Assembly (NCBI RefSeq): GCF_910592395.1
Contig: NC_088321.1
Location: forward strand, 5,644,001-5,704,000
DNA: 60,000 bases
From: Lineus longissimus
Lineage: Eukaryota > Nemertea > Pilidiophora > Heteronemertea > Lineidae
Reading direction: 5' to 3'
The translations under genes and the position numbers were made by a program. The notes below the pieces were generated by a model. The model saw only the letters and a list, made by a program, of their open reading frames with translations. It made no database searches and was not told the DNA's origin. Below are positions 48,823-57,266 of this stretch, in pieces; position 1 is the first letter of the stretch, and every line of letters begins with the position of its first letter.

Positions 48823-48882
48823 TCGAGCTTTGCTCTCTGGACTTTGTCCTAGTCGGACTTTGTCCTGAGAGCATAGCTCGAG
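48823..48882. repeat. Two inverted double-hairpin elements in the polymerase gene
   Basis: 48,823-48,850 (forward, loops TTT and TTT) and 48,853-48,882 (reverse) face each other. On the coding strand they are read as ELCSQDKVRL followed by GQSPESKARL, adding about 20 residues after motif A. Confidence 0.9.
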
Positions 48883-50059
48883 TGGATCAATATCTATCAT
48901 TTCAAAACTACCATAGGGTTGAGGTTCCATCATGGACCAGCCGTAGAGATTATTTGCGTCTACGTAGAGTAGTTTGTGGTGCTCATCTGCCTTGACATGT
49001 CTTGTTCCCATAACACCCGAAATTCCACCTCGTATTGCTTTCTCAAAAGTTAGTAAGATGTTGGTATCAGTCAGTAGTTCTAGGTTTATTCCTGTGTACT
49101 TCAAACCAGCTTGCCAGGTTAGGCCTGGTGCCGAGTAACAGTGACATGGATCTATCTGAAAGTAGTTCAAATTGACATCCCTGAATTTCTCAAATAAATC
49201 AGCTAAAAGGATCACATCAGTTTTGAGGTAGAGGTCAATGAACTCACCGTGATTCCTGATCTTGAAATGATCCCATATTACCTTAGCTTCATCATAGGCA
49301 GAATCAGGTGCCATTTCATTTTTCAATTCGTCAAAAAACATAGACTTTTCTAGGTAAGTAACATTGTAGCTTTCATGTGATGTGTAAAAAGAGTAAGGTA
49401 CTGAACCCTTCTTCCTCAATAGCTTAAAGTCAGTGGTATTTGGGAACAGCTGTCTGGTAATTTTAAAATCATCATCCAACATTGATTTGGTTATGTTGTC
49501 TAAACTGGACTGCAGGAATCTGTACGAGTCCAAAAACCTGAAACAACCGAACTGAAATGAGATGTATTCCTCTGATGTTTTGGCAAGTATTTTCAGTTTC
49601 TTGTACTTCGGTGGCTTAGTCATTAATTCTTTAATAAATAAGTGAGAATCGTAATTACTGAGATTGTGAAAAAACACTGGAACAAACATAGCTTTCTTTT
49701 CATTCAAATTACACGAGTTGTGAGCAGCACCTCGATATCTACCACAGTAGTGATCATGATCCTTGACCTTGTCATATCCCAAAGGTTGATTACAATAGTA
49801 ACAATGTGTTTCTAATTGATATTTATGCCAGTCTTCATCTGTCATTGTTAGAGGAAAGTTACAGTTCAATAAATTAGAGAATTGTTCTTCCATCCTGATT
49901 AACCAATTACAGAACACATCTACAACATCAGCACCCCTGTGAGACACATACTGGCTACTGTAAAGGTGTGTGTAGTCTGAGTGAACATAAACACCAACAG
50001 CTGATGCATTTTGTTTAAAAAGTTTTTTAGTGGTAACAGTGGTATCTGTCTGAGTTGTG

Positions 50060-50088
50060 TCGGACTTTGTCCTGAGAGCAGAGCTCGA
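50060..50088 (-). repeat. Double-hairpin element in the polymerase gene
   Basis: Stems GAGC-TCT-GCTC and GGAC-AAA-GTCC on the minus strand, read as SSSALRTKSD (forward frame 2), just upstream of the exonuclease I motif in coordinates but N-terminal-side downstream in the protein. Confidence 0.85.
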
Positions 50089-50573
50089 GTTATCATTGAC
50101 TGTTGTGCTTATCGCTTCGAAATCAGCATAGATCACAAACGGAACTCTATTTTTGAATGAGTGTTTTTCAAATTTAATTTGTGACCATTTACTGTTAGGT
50201 GGAGGCAAAGTAATCTTACAGTAATCGTGTTCTCCACATTTCTTTTTATGCTTATCTAGTGTTGACTTCCTGTAAAAGTAATTCATGCATCTCCTGCAAA
50301 GATACACTCTATGAGCTAGTGTCCTGAAGAAAAGATTGATGTCTCTTATGTACATGAAATGGTCCTTGAAATACAGCAGATCGATGACATCATCATCATC
50401 ATCATCATAATTCTTGGACAGGTAGAGAGGTTCTAGTTTTGCCTCACAGGTGCTCTTAGCCCATTCGTTCTCTAACTTGAACACATTAATTTTGAGATTA
50501 TTATCACTCTCTATCTTAGGAATATCCTTTTGAATACATACAGGAAATGATTTGATTTTGATATCAGTAGTTT

Positions 50574-50600
50574 TCGAACTCTGTTCTCGTGACGAAGTCA
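50574..50600 (+). repeat. Double-hairpin element in the polymerase gene, variant stem
   Basis: GAAC-TCT-GTTC with both stem sides changed, then TCG, then TGAC-GAA-GTCA, in which the outer pair of the second stem is also changed on both sides. Read on the minus strand as SSREQSS; the usual TGA is CGA. Confidence 0.8.
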
Positions 50601-50635
50601 TTTGTAGCATATCGGTAGTAATATTTAATGTACTC

Positions 50636-50663
50636 TCGAGCTCTGCTCTCAGGACGAAGTCCG
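50636..50663 (+). repeat. Double-hairpin element in the polymerase gene
   Basis: GAGC-TCT-GCTC and GGAC-GAA-GTCC. Read on the minus strand as DFVLRAELE in the frame that normally meets TAG; the loop change gives GAG. Confidence 0.85.
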
Positions 50664-50966
50664 TCTCTGGATTTTCTTTCAGATATTTAGCGGCCAATAA
50701 AGACCAGAGAAAACATTTATTGTCATTTGATTCCACATTTATTACTGCTTTTGTTTTAAATGGTAATTTAGTGTAATGACCACCTTTACACCTCTTGTAA
50801 GAACAGATGGTCATGTTACAAGACTCTATTTTGTTCAGTGTAAGTCCAGAACCTTGAAAGTACCTTTCCTCAATCTGTGTCTTAATGTAGTTTAACTGGT
50901 TGGTTATGGCATAAATTGCCTGGTTCCTTGAAATTATGCTTTCCATTGGAGACTGTATGGGGTGTG

Positions 50967-50994
50967 TCGAGCTATGCTCTCTGGACGTAGTCCG
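50967..50994 (+). repeat. Double-hairpin element in the polymerase gene
   Basis: GAGC-TAT-GCTC, TCT, GGAC-GTA-GTCC. Read on the minus strand as RTTSREHSS; the usual TGA is AGA because the linker is TCT rather than TCA. Confidence 0.85.
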
Positions 50995-51488
50995 GGTTAC
51001 ACTTTCACCCTGACGATCAATGCTCTGCTCTTCGACCAAAGGTCGATCAAACTGAGCAAATACTGATATGCTAATTTTGTGATGGTAATCATTGAGTTGA
51101 AATAATACCTCCTCTAATTTATCTCTGTATTCATACACTTGTTTAGCTTCTCTGTCAATCTTCAAACTAATGGTGACTACAGGCTTTCCAAATTGTTTTA
51201 CTATTTCTATTCCACTCACTTTCTTTATGCCATCTAGCTCATTTTCCTCAAATGCAAGTTTCTTATCCATAGTTTTAGGGATCAGTGATGGGGCTCGGGG
51301 TTGAGCAATAGGGACATAATCCGGATTTAATTTACTTAAGTGACCTTTGGTTCTCCTGTGAATAGCCATATTATTGTAGGATATGTACTTGTCACATGTA
51401 GTGCAAAGTATTTTCTGATTCTTATCAGTCATTCTATTTATTAGATTAAAATTTATTAAATTCAATAAATCTCTTGAATTAAATAGAA

Positions 51489-52517
51489 ATGGACTTCATA
51501 ATCAATGAACAAGAATGTAATGAAGCCAAATTTGAGTACTACTTAACAGACCAATTAGACATAAAATCCATTACTTTGAAATCGATAACCTTTTACAATT
51601 CATGGTGGACAGGTGATTTTCTACCAGAGGGAGTCAGGATTTTCTCATTTCTAGTCGAAATAACCAGAATTACAAAAAATGATGAGCCCTTAGGTAAACA
51701 ATTATTGTGTATGGATGAATTTAGGCCATTATTTGCTCCTGGACTTGAAACAGATACATTTGAAAAGGAAGTCATGAAAGTTTGCGAACTGGAAAATGAA
51801 TCTACCACAACTAAAGACACCATTACTCAATACACATTTCCATACTCTCGACATTTTAGTTTAAGTGAGTTTTGTGAGGTATGGCAAAAATACATAAAAG
51901 AAATTGGAATTAGCCACGTTAAGGTCAACTGTGATAACAATAATTACATAACCCTTGAACTTACAGAGGATAAAGAGTACCCTCTGAAAGTAGACAAGTT
52001 AGATAAACATGAACACACCGAGATTGAGATAAACACAGAAGGTTTTCAAACAAGCAAAACCATAAGAGAGGTGATAGAAAAACAGCTCACAGTGGTGAAT
52101 GAGTGGTTTGGCTTTAAGCAAACTAAATTCACAAAGAAAGGAAAATACTACTCCACAAGACCACTCAACTTTTACAGGAAATATCTATTCCTGCAAGCTA
52201 ATTTGGTTGACAAAGCTAAGACCCTCTACAACAATAAACCATCTAACATTTTCTGCATCATACCTGTAAAAGATGGTGACCAAATAAAAATGCAGCGATA
52301 CGAACCGAATTGTAAGAAAACGATAAATAAGTGTACTAATCACATAAAATTCGAAATCACTGATGAGAATTGTAAGCTAGTTAATTTCAGAGGAACAGAG
52401 GTTTCTTTAGAATTAAGAATAGAGTTAAACACTCAGGACAAAGTCCGAATAGAGTTAAACTCTTGTGGTGAAGACAAGCACCTCGGACTCGAGCTCTGCT
52501 CTCAGGACGAAGTCTGA
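51489..52517 (+). CDS. Penton-like minor capsid protein 2, 342 aa
   Basis: The C-terminal region (NHIKFEITDENCKLVNFRG followed by a hydrophobic strand) has the same strand pattern as the 255-aa penton-like protein. A preceding segment (LFLQANLVDKAKTLYNNKP) is also typical of this minor capsid group. The N-terminal half may bear an extra domain. The start follows AAATAGAA, shared with the capsid and polymerase genes, and it diverges from the polymerase gene across 56 bp. The last 25 or so codons are repeat-derived (TQDKVRIEL, then LELCSQDEV), and the stop codon itself is inside a double-hairpin copy. Confidence 0.65.
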   Translation: MDFIINEQECNEAKFEYYLTDQLDIKSITLKSITFYNSWWTGDFLPEGVRIFSFLVEITRITKNDEPLGKQLLCMDEFRPLFAPGLETDTFEKEVMKVCELENESTTTKDTITQYTFPYSRHFSLSEFCEVWQKYIKEIGISHVKVNCDNNNYITLELTEDKEYPLKVDKLDKHEHTEIEINTEGFQTSKTIREVIEKQLTVVNEWFGFKQTKFTKKGKYYSTRPLNFYRKYLFLQANLVDKAKTLYNNKPSNIFCIIPVKDGDQIKMQRYEPNCKKTINKCTNHIKFEITDENCKLVNFRGTEVSLELRIELNTQDKVRIELNSCGEDKHLGLELCSQDEV

Positions 52518-52547
52518 CTGAGACAAGGTCCCGAGAACAAAGTTCGA
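52432..52547. repeat. Double-hairpin cluster at a convergent junction
   Basis: A half copy at 52,432-52,448 (GGAC-AAA-GTCC), a full forward copy at 52,489-52,517 and a reverse copy at 52,520-52,547 with GAAC-AAA-GTTC. The cluster forms the end of the 342-aa frame and the gap before the next convergent gene. Confidence 0.85.
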
Positions 52548-52647
52548 CCACCTGATGAGATCATTCCATTCAAGGAATAGTACATTTCTTCTCTTTAACT
52601 ACAGGTTTAACAAGAGGGTTAATTGATCCCTTCATGACTGCTTCATT

Positions 52648-52675
52648 CGGACTTCGTCCTGAGAGCAGAGCTCGA
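52648..52675 (-). repeat. Double-hairpin element
   Basis: Stems GAGC-TCT-GCTC and GGAC-GAA-GTCC on the minus strand; in frame as RALLSGRSP. Confidence 0.9.
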
Positions 52676-53009
52676 TTCAAGCCTGATCGCTGCTCTTTAC
52701 TTACTTTTTTAGGAAGTTTCTTAAACATAATGAATGCTGCTAAAATAACGGCACCTAAACCTAGTACATAGACATAGGTATTACTACTAGATTCACGCAG
52801 TGATACATCAGTATTTTGAGATTGTGGTTCTTCTTCCTCTACTTCTTCTTCCTCCTTTTCCATAACTCTGTTTTTTGGGACAGAGTCCTGTACTTTAAAT
52901 GTCGTCTTATCCTTTTTTATCCTCTTAAATTCCTTAGATCTTCTACCCAGTTCTCTAGACCATGCTAATTATTTCTCTGATCGAGGTTTCTTAGACACTG
53001 AAACTTTAG

Positions 53010-53038
53010 TCGGACTTTGTCCTGAGAGCATAGCTCGA
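53010..53038 (-). repeat. Double-hairpin element
   Basis: Stems GAGC-TAT-GCTC and GGAC-AAA-GTCC on the minus strand; in frame as RAMLSGQSP. A degenerate copy with GAAC-TAT-GTTC follows at 53,088-53,112 outside the gene. Confidence 0.9.
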
Positions 53039-53679
53039 GTAGTATCAGTTACAGTTTCAAGTTCCATTTATCTTGGCCGAATTTAATTCGAACTATGTTC
53101 TCATAACCAGGTTAATTTAGTCTTCTTTATCATCACTACCTGTAATATCTAGACTTTCATCTATTGGTTTGTCACATTCAGAGACAGTCATATTTGGTGT
53201 ATTCATATTTGATGCAGTCATACTCAATGTATTCATAGATGATTCCTCATGACAATGACCTAAAGTAATAAGTGTTGTTGAGGCAAGTGCAGTTAGTGCA
53301 CCCATTCTCAAACTCAACCATCCAAGCCATTTATCCAACTCGTTAGTTATCAACTAATCATTTCTAAGATCATGATAAAGATTATCTTCATCATCTATTG
53401 GTAATAACCACCTTGATAATTTAGTGTAAGCTTTAAGTACTGTCTTACCCAAAGAATCATTAAGTCTGGCAGCCATCTTTGTTTCATACATTCTATGGTG
53501 TTTTAAGATTTCTTTTTCAGTCATATTATCTAAGTCATTAAAAGTTATTTGTTTATTAAGGAAATCCTTGCTTTTACCAGTTGCAATTAAAATTTCTAAG
53601 TCTTGTTTGGCTTTAAGGCCACTATCAGTCAAATAGTTCAAATTTTGTTGATTGCTACTTGAACCTTGTTGATTGCTAG

Positions 53680-53708
53680 TCGGACTTTGTCCTGAGAGCG
53701 TAGCTCGA
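53680..53708 (-). repeat. Double-hairpin element
   Basis: Minus-strand stems GAGC-TAC-GCTC and GGAC-AAA-GTCC; the first loop is unusual. In frame as RATLSGQSP. Confidence 0.85.
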
Positions 53709-53875
53709 GTTGATCCTAGTTGGCAACTAGAATTGACTATTCCTTGACTAGGAGTAACAAAATTTGAACTATTCAACTGCTTGTTTGAAACTTGTTGATT
53801 TGTAGAGCAGTTCTGTTGTAAGTTAGTTCTGTTTTGTTGGTAACTACCAGTGTTCTGTTGGTTAGAAGCCCCAAC

Positions 53876-53894
53876 TCGAGCTAAGCTCTCAGGA
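53876..53894 (+). repeat. Double-hairpin element, first hairpin only
   Basis: GAGC-TAA-GCTC, TCA, then GGACTCAT, which does not close. Read on the minus strand as SPESLAR. Confidence 0.7.
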
Positions 53895-54019
53895 CTCATA
53901 ACACCAATCTGTTTCATCTGTTGTTCAATCACTGCAGATGTCTGACTATTCATTTGCTGATTATTCATTTAAAATTATGGAAAAATGACTGTTAAGTGCA
54001 AAATGCTGTTTTCACAACT

Positions 54020-55222
54020 TTATTGCATCTTAACACTAGCTCGAGCTATGCTCTCAGGACGAAGTCCGGCTCGAGCTATGCTCTCAGGACGAAGTCCGGC
54101 TCGAGCTATGCTCTCAGGACGAAGTCCGGCTGGTGTAAACTTAATACTACTGATGCAGTTATTGTCTCTACCTGCACTGGCACTCAGTAAAACGTCAAAC
54201 TGCTTGTCAATATCCTGGTCATATTCCTTCTCAACCTTGTAATTCTGGAAGAAAATACTTTGAGTGAAATCATACCATAATCTCTCCAAATCATTAACTC
54301 GCTCCTTGTTGGTTAAAAAAGGTGTAAATATTACATAATCAATTTTCAGCGTTTTAAAGGCTTGGTGTAAAAATACCTTGTAGTTAATGGTGACCTTGAC
54401 ACCACAGTAATGCAGAAATCTAAGGAAAGCATAGTACACTAGTCTAAGGTCAGTGATATTCTCATCGGTTAATTGCGGTTTACCAATTGCCCTGTTAATA
54501 AATTCTATTGCAAGAAACCAATCATATTCCCCACAATGAAATTTAAAAAGCATGGCTTCACCATGTAACCCTTGGTTACATAACTTAGAGGGGAGAGTGT
54601 TAATACCCATTTTTAGGGCTGACTGAAGAGTACTTTCATATCTCTGCTTACTAAGACATTTTCTGTGACTTGAAAAGTAGCACTGTAAATACCCTTCCAC
54701 AAAGTCCTTTAAATACTTAACTGCCGATTCGGACAGCCGCCTCCATCCAAGTTTCCTTAGAATACTGTCAAAGTAACGTGTCTTGTTGTCAATATTGATC
54801 TCAAGAGTTTTAAAATCATCATCGTAAGTAGTCGAATTGCAATTGGTGCAGAATTGATACTTCACAGTTTTAGCTGCGTACCTTGCTGAATTCAAGTTTT
54901 TTTGATACTCAAAAAGGGTCCACCTTTTACAATTACGGCAGAATTGGGCATTAGTGTTGGTACTGACGTCATATTCTTTCATTCTTGGCAGGACTACTTT
55001 GTGTGTCTCAGTCAGACTTCGTCTTGAGAGCATAGCTCGAGTAGGCTTATCAAATTTCCCACTGTCATAATTCTTGCTGTCATTTTCTTCACTAAAATTT
55101 CTAGTCGGACGCAGTCCTGAGAGCATAGCTCGATCCATAACCCTAGGACGAATGTATCCTTTAAGATTCTCATTGTTCCACTCACTAGAATAATAATCTT
55201 TGAATGAGATGTATTTATTCAT
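54020..55222 (-). CDS. Cysteine-rich (zinc-ribbon-like) Polinton protein of unknown function, 400 aa
   Basis: Two CxxC pairs (CRNCKRW and, about 35 residues later, CTNC) form a likely zinc ribbon near residues 95-135. The rest is alpha-helical in composition with scattered cysteines. A zinc ribbon followed by a helical domain recalls transcription-factor layouts such as TFIIB, but I see no specific motif, so this is only a lead. In-frame double-hairpin copies occur at 55,105 and 55,012 (RAMLSGLRP, RAMLSRRSL), and three tandem copies form the extreme C-terminus (GLRPESIARA three times). The frame is unbroken. It is followed by the 284-codon gene on the same strand. Confidence 0.6.
   Translation of the reverse strand: MNKYISFKDYYSSEWNNENLKGYIRPRVMDRAMLSGLRPTRNFSEENDSKNYDSGKFDKPTRAMLSRRSLTETHKVVLPRMKEYDVSTNTNAQFCRNCKRWTLFEYQKNLNSARYAAKTVKYQFCTNCNSTTYDDDFKTLEINIDNKTRYFDSILRKLGWRRLSESAVKYLKDFVEGYLQCYFSSHRKCLSKQRYESTLQSALKMGINTLPSKLCNQGLHGEAMLFKFHCGEYDWFLAIEFINRAIGKPQLTDENITDLRLVYYAFLRFLHYCGVKVTINYKVFLHQAFKTLKIDYVIFTPFLTNKERVNDLERLWYDFTQSIFFQNYKVEKEYDQDIDKQFDVLLSASAGRDNNCISSIKFTPAGLRPESIARAGLRPESIARAGLRPESIARASVKMQ
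54040..54129 (+). repeat. Three perfect tandem double-hairpin elements (30-bp period)
   Basis: Units at 54,040, 54,070 and 54,100 are identical: GAGC-TAT-GCTC, TCA, GGAC-GAA-GTCC, with CTC and GG flanks. They show that the element can amplify locally by exactly ten codons, here at the end of the 400-aa gene. Confidence 0.95.
55012..55040 (-). repeat. Double-hairpin element with compensated second stem
   Basis: Minus-strand second hairpin is AGAC-GAA-GTCT instead of GGAC/GTCC; both sides of the stem are changed. In frame as RAMLSRRSL. Confidence 0.85.
55105..55133 (-). repeat. Double-hairpin element
   Basis: Minus-strand GAGC-TAT-GCTC and GGAC-TGC-GTCC; the second loop is unique to this copy. 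In frame as RAMLSGLRP. Confidence 0.85.
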
Positions 55223-55269
55223 ATTTACATGATAATTATTTTTTAAACATTGTTTTGATAGAAGTTCAC

Positions 55270-56925
55270 CTAAGACCTTTTATGTTTTTTTACTGTTTTA
55301 CGTGATTTTAAGGCTTTAACACCCTCTATTAAACCATAGATTATGGAGCTCACAATAGCAATAACTGCTATGATCAGATGTTCAGCTAGAAAGCCAACAA
55401 CTGCACCAATTGTTTTCAGGAGAAATGATACGATAAAACCGATGATTCCCGGTAAAGCCGCAGCTGATTTCTTGGCTAGTTCTTTTAGCCATTCAGCAAA
55501 CTTCTTGAGACCTTCTTTTACTTTATCTGGTATTGATGGTTTTGGTCCTGGTCCAGGTTCTGGTGTAGGTCCAGGAGTTGGTTCTGGTCCTGGAGTTGGG
55601 TCTGGTCCTGGAGTTGGTTTTACAGATTTAGTGGCACCACTTAAAGCACTACTGATACTGAGACCTAGAGTTGTAAATGTCATTACAACAGCTGTTATTA
55701 TGGCGCTAATAGTTACACCATACGTCTTAAAAAGTAACTTTATTCTGTCCTTCAGAGGAATAGTTGAATCTGGTTTCTTTAGAACATCAACAATTAAACG
55801 TTTAATTCTTCTAGTTTGTGACTCCCTGTCATTGTCTAACCTCCATACCTTTGACTGTTCCTCATACAATTTGTCATTTAGTTCATCTATTTGCTTTTTC
55901 AACTCTCCTTTATCTTTAGTATCTTCTTCTAAAGACTTTACATAGTCTCTTGTTAAATTATGAAGCTGATCTTTTAATTCCTCTATTTGCATGTCCTTAT
56001 CCATCTTTACTGCAGCTAGATCATCACCAGCCTGTTTTAACCCTCTAAGTTCTCTCAAGGCATATTCAGTAAAACCCAGTGATTTAAGTTCATCATCATT
56101 AGAATCTATCAGTTTATCTATTGGTTTGTTTGAACTGTTTACCTCATTAATTAATATATCTGTTTGAGTGGATGCAGATTTAGGTTGACTTACTGGTGGG
56201 TCAGGTGCAATCATACCTCTAATCATGTTAGCAAATCTAGTACCAAACTTAGTCTTTAAAGTGTTTTCAGCATAGAAGCTTCCATTATCCTTAGTTAAAG
56301 GAATTAACTTTATCTTTTCTCCATTATTATTAGTATATTTCGTGCTAAATAAATTTTTGTTTTCTAGTTTATCCGTTATCAAATCAAATTCTGAATTTGA
56401 TTTCCAATGTAAATAAAGTTTGTTACCTTTGTAAACAATTTGTGGTGCAAGATTACTCAATTTTTTCTTGTCATACTTCCAGTTTGATCCTCCCAATGCT
56501 GTATCAAGTTTATCCTCTATTTTATCGTAATTAAACTCCTTTTCCATCAATTCAGGGACAATACCTCTTGCTCTTTCTGGAGGTATACTGAATGAAGTTT
56601 CATCAGTAAGATTTTCACCTCCTGTGTTGTATTTTGTGCCTGGCCTTTCTGGAGGTATACTGAATGAAGTTTCATCAGTAAGATTTTCACCTCCTGTGTT
56701 GTATTTTGTGTCATAATCTCGAGGCTTTTTATTAATACCAAAGATATCAGCATAATCTTCACCTCCTGTGTTGTATGTTGTGTCATCATATCGAGGCTTT
56801 GGATTAATACCAAAGATATCAACATAATCCTCAGGTTTGTAATCAGGTTCGTAATCAGGATCGTAATCAGGATTGTAATGTGGATAGTAATCACTCATTT
56901 CATAATTTTCACCTCCTTCAGCCAT
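55270..56925 (-). CDS. Repeat-bearing coiled-coil membrane protein, 551 aa
   Basis: The N-terminus (1-125) is Tyr/Asp-rich with tandem units ending in KYNTGGE. Residues about 130-270 form a conserved domain (GIVPELMEKE onwards), 295-385 are coiled coil, and about 400-430 is a hydrophobic segment. Residues 437-462 are a PTPGP repeat stalk, and 483-540 contain a second long hydrophobic region before a basic tail. This resembles a surface or vertex-anchored virion protein, but that is inference. A close paralogue lies at 58,669 on the other strand. The C-terminal halves are nearly identical in DNA while the N-terminal repeats differ strongly. No double-hairpin copy is present. Confidence 0.7.
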   Translation of the reverse strand: MAEGGENYEMSDYYPHYNPDYDPDYEPDYKPEDYVDIFGINPKPRYDDTTYNTGGEDYADIFGINKKPRDYDTKYNTGGENLTDETSFSIPPERPGTKYNTGGENLTDETSFSIPPERARGIVPELMEKEFNYDKIEDKLDTALGGSNWKYDKKKLSNLAPQIVYKGNKLYLHWKSNSEFDLITDKLENKNLFSTKYTNNNGEKIKLIPLTKDNGSFYAENTLKTKFGTRFANMIRGMIAPDPPVSQPKSASTQTDILINEVNSSNKPIDKLIDSNDDELKSLGFTEYALRELRGLKQAGDDLAAVKMDKDMQIEELKDQLHNLTRDYVKSLEEDTKDKGELKKQIDELNDKLYEEQSKVWRLDNDRESQTRRIKRLIVDVLKKPDSTIPLKDRIKLLFKTYGVTISAIITAVVMTFTTLGLSISSALSGATKSVKPTPGPDPTPGPEPTPGPTPEPGPGPKPSIPDKVKEGLKKFAEWLKELAKKSAAALPGIIGFIVSFLLKTIGAVVGFLAEHLIIAVIAIVSSIIYGLIEGVKALKSRKTVKKHKRS

Positions 56926-56935
56926 AATTACTTAT

Positions 56936-57003
56936 TTATCTAACCATAAAAACAATCAATGTACCAACAACTGAGTAAAGCATGAATTTAATTGTTTCAT
57001 GAG
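56936..57003 (-). pseudogene. C-terminal remnant of the membrane-tail gene, cut at 57,003
   Basis: About 22 codons ending in FMLYSVVGTLIVFMVR and the following 13 bp up to the next ATG are identical to the end of the gene at 57,267-58,658. The match stops exactly at the edge of hairpin B. The rest of this copy should lie beyond the second element. Confidence 0.85.
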
Positions 57004-57133
57004 AGAATATATGTATTGTGGTGGTAGGAATCTAGGTAATTCTAAGCTATTTTAACAAAAGCCCTTACAGGCCTTTTTGTCTCAAATTAGCTTAGAAACC
57101 CCTAAGAACCAGACACCACAATACATATATTCT
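57004..57133 (+). repeat. 130-nt structured hairpin B, proposed element terminus
   Basis: Arms 57,004-57,023 (AGAATATATGTATTGTGGTG) and 57,114-57,133 pair over 20 bp without mismatch. An inner 10-bp perfect stem (TTCTAAGCTA / TAGCTTAGAA) and a stem around TTACA follow. Length and layout match hairpin A exactly (130 nt), with five compensated differences in the outer stem. Confidence 0.85.
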
Positions 57134-57266
57134 ATCATTCTTCAGTGAAGCGTTGCAGTGAAATGGTAAGGGAATACTAGAGTTCAATGGGTTATTCCAT
57201 TAAAATAAATGGTCTTTTTACTGTCTTCATTAACCAAAATTCAAGGAAAAAATTCAAGTAAATTAA

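Larger units (their letters stand above)
47602..51432 (-). pseudogene. Protein-primed family B DNA polymerase, one in-frame stop
   Basis: This is the Polinton replicative polymerase, 1,276 positions from the ATG at 51,432. The ATG follows AAATAGA; the frame extends 11 codons further upstream without an ATG. An N-terminal C2H2-like finger (CTTCDK then HRRTKGH) is present. Exonuclease motifs appear as YADFEAI near residue 437 and HNLSNYDSH near 585. Polymerase motif A is DANNLYGW near 825, motif B NAFYGKTCEN near 1,013 and motif C LDTDSF near 1,110. A TAA at 48,208-48,210 (codon 1,075) separates motif C from the rest, so the upstream product would lack an essential aspartate pair. Six double-hairpin copies lie in frame, two of them between motif A and motif B. 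The gene is convergent with the 219-aa gene. Confidence 0.92.
52570..53067 (-). pseudogene. Single-pass membrane protein gene, one in-frame stop
   Basis: From the ATG in TAAATG at 53,067 the frame runs 165 codons with one TAA at 52,969-52,971 (codon 33). The part between the stop and the next ATG at 52,863 has strongly basic, coding-like composition (RRSKEFKRIKK), so I treat both as one gene. The C-terminal half has a run of glutamates, then a transmembrane helix (YVYVLGLGAVILAAFIMF), then a basic tail. Two double-hairpin copies lie in frame (RAMLSGQSP and RALLSGRSP). Function is unknown. Confidence 0.6.
53117..53968 (-). pseudogene. Glutamine/asparagine-rich protein gene with C-terminal hydrophobic segment, one in-frame stop
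   Basis: The first 204 codons have a Q/N/S-rich N-terminal half and an ordered-looking charged part (TEKEILKHHRMYETKMAARL). They end at TAG, 53,354-53,356. The same frame continues immediately for 78 codons without an ATG at its start, including WLGWLSLRMGALTALASTTL, a likely membrane helix. The two parts are best read as one gene with a nonsense codon. Two double-hairpin copies lie in the N-terminal half (SPESLARV and RATLSGQSP). The start is in TTAAATG. No function is recognised. Confidence 0.6.
41338..57003. mobile_element. Polinton (Maverick) element 1, right end interrupted
   Basis: The segment carries the Polinton hallmark set: double-jelly-roll capsid protein, penton-like proteins, packaging ATPase, DDE integrase and protein-primed DNA polymerase, with mixed gene orientation as is usual. 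The proposed left end is the 130-nt hairpin at 41,338, which starts with AG as Polinton termini do and lies 9 bp after the stop of the host pseudogene. The right part stops inside the last gene at 57,003, where a second element begins. The outer terminal repeats cannot be confirmed because the true right end lies outside the window. Confidence 0.8.

Noticed and set aside
51021-51046. Possible further double-hairpin copy in the polymerase gene
   Set aside because: Only CGACC-AAA-GGTCG pairs well and the first hairpin is absent. It may be degenerate, so it was not counted. The same applies to 52,863-52,889.
55343-55945. 200-codon plus-strand frame opposite the coiled-coil gene
   Set aside because: It is the antisense of a gene with clear domain structure and a paralogue on the other strand.
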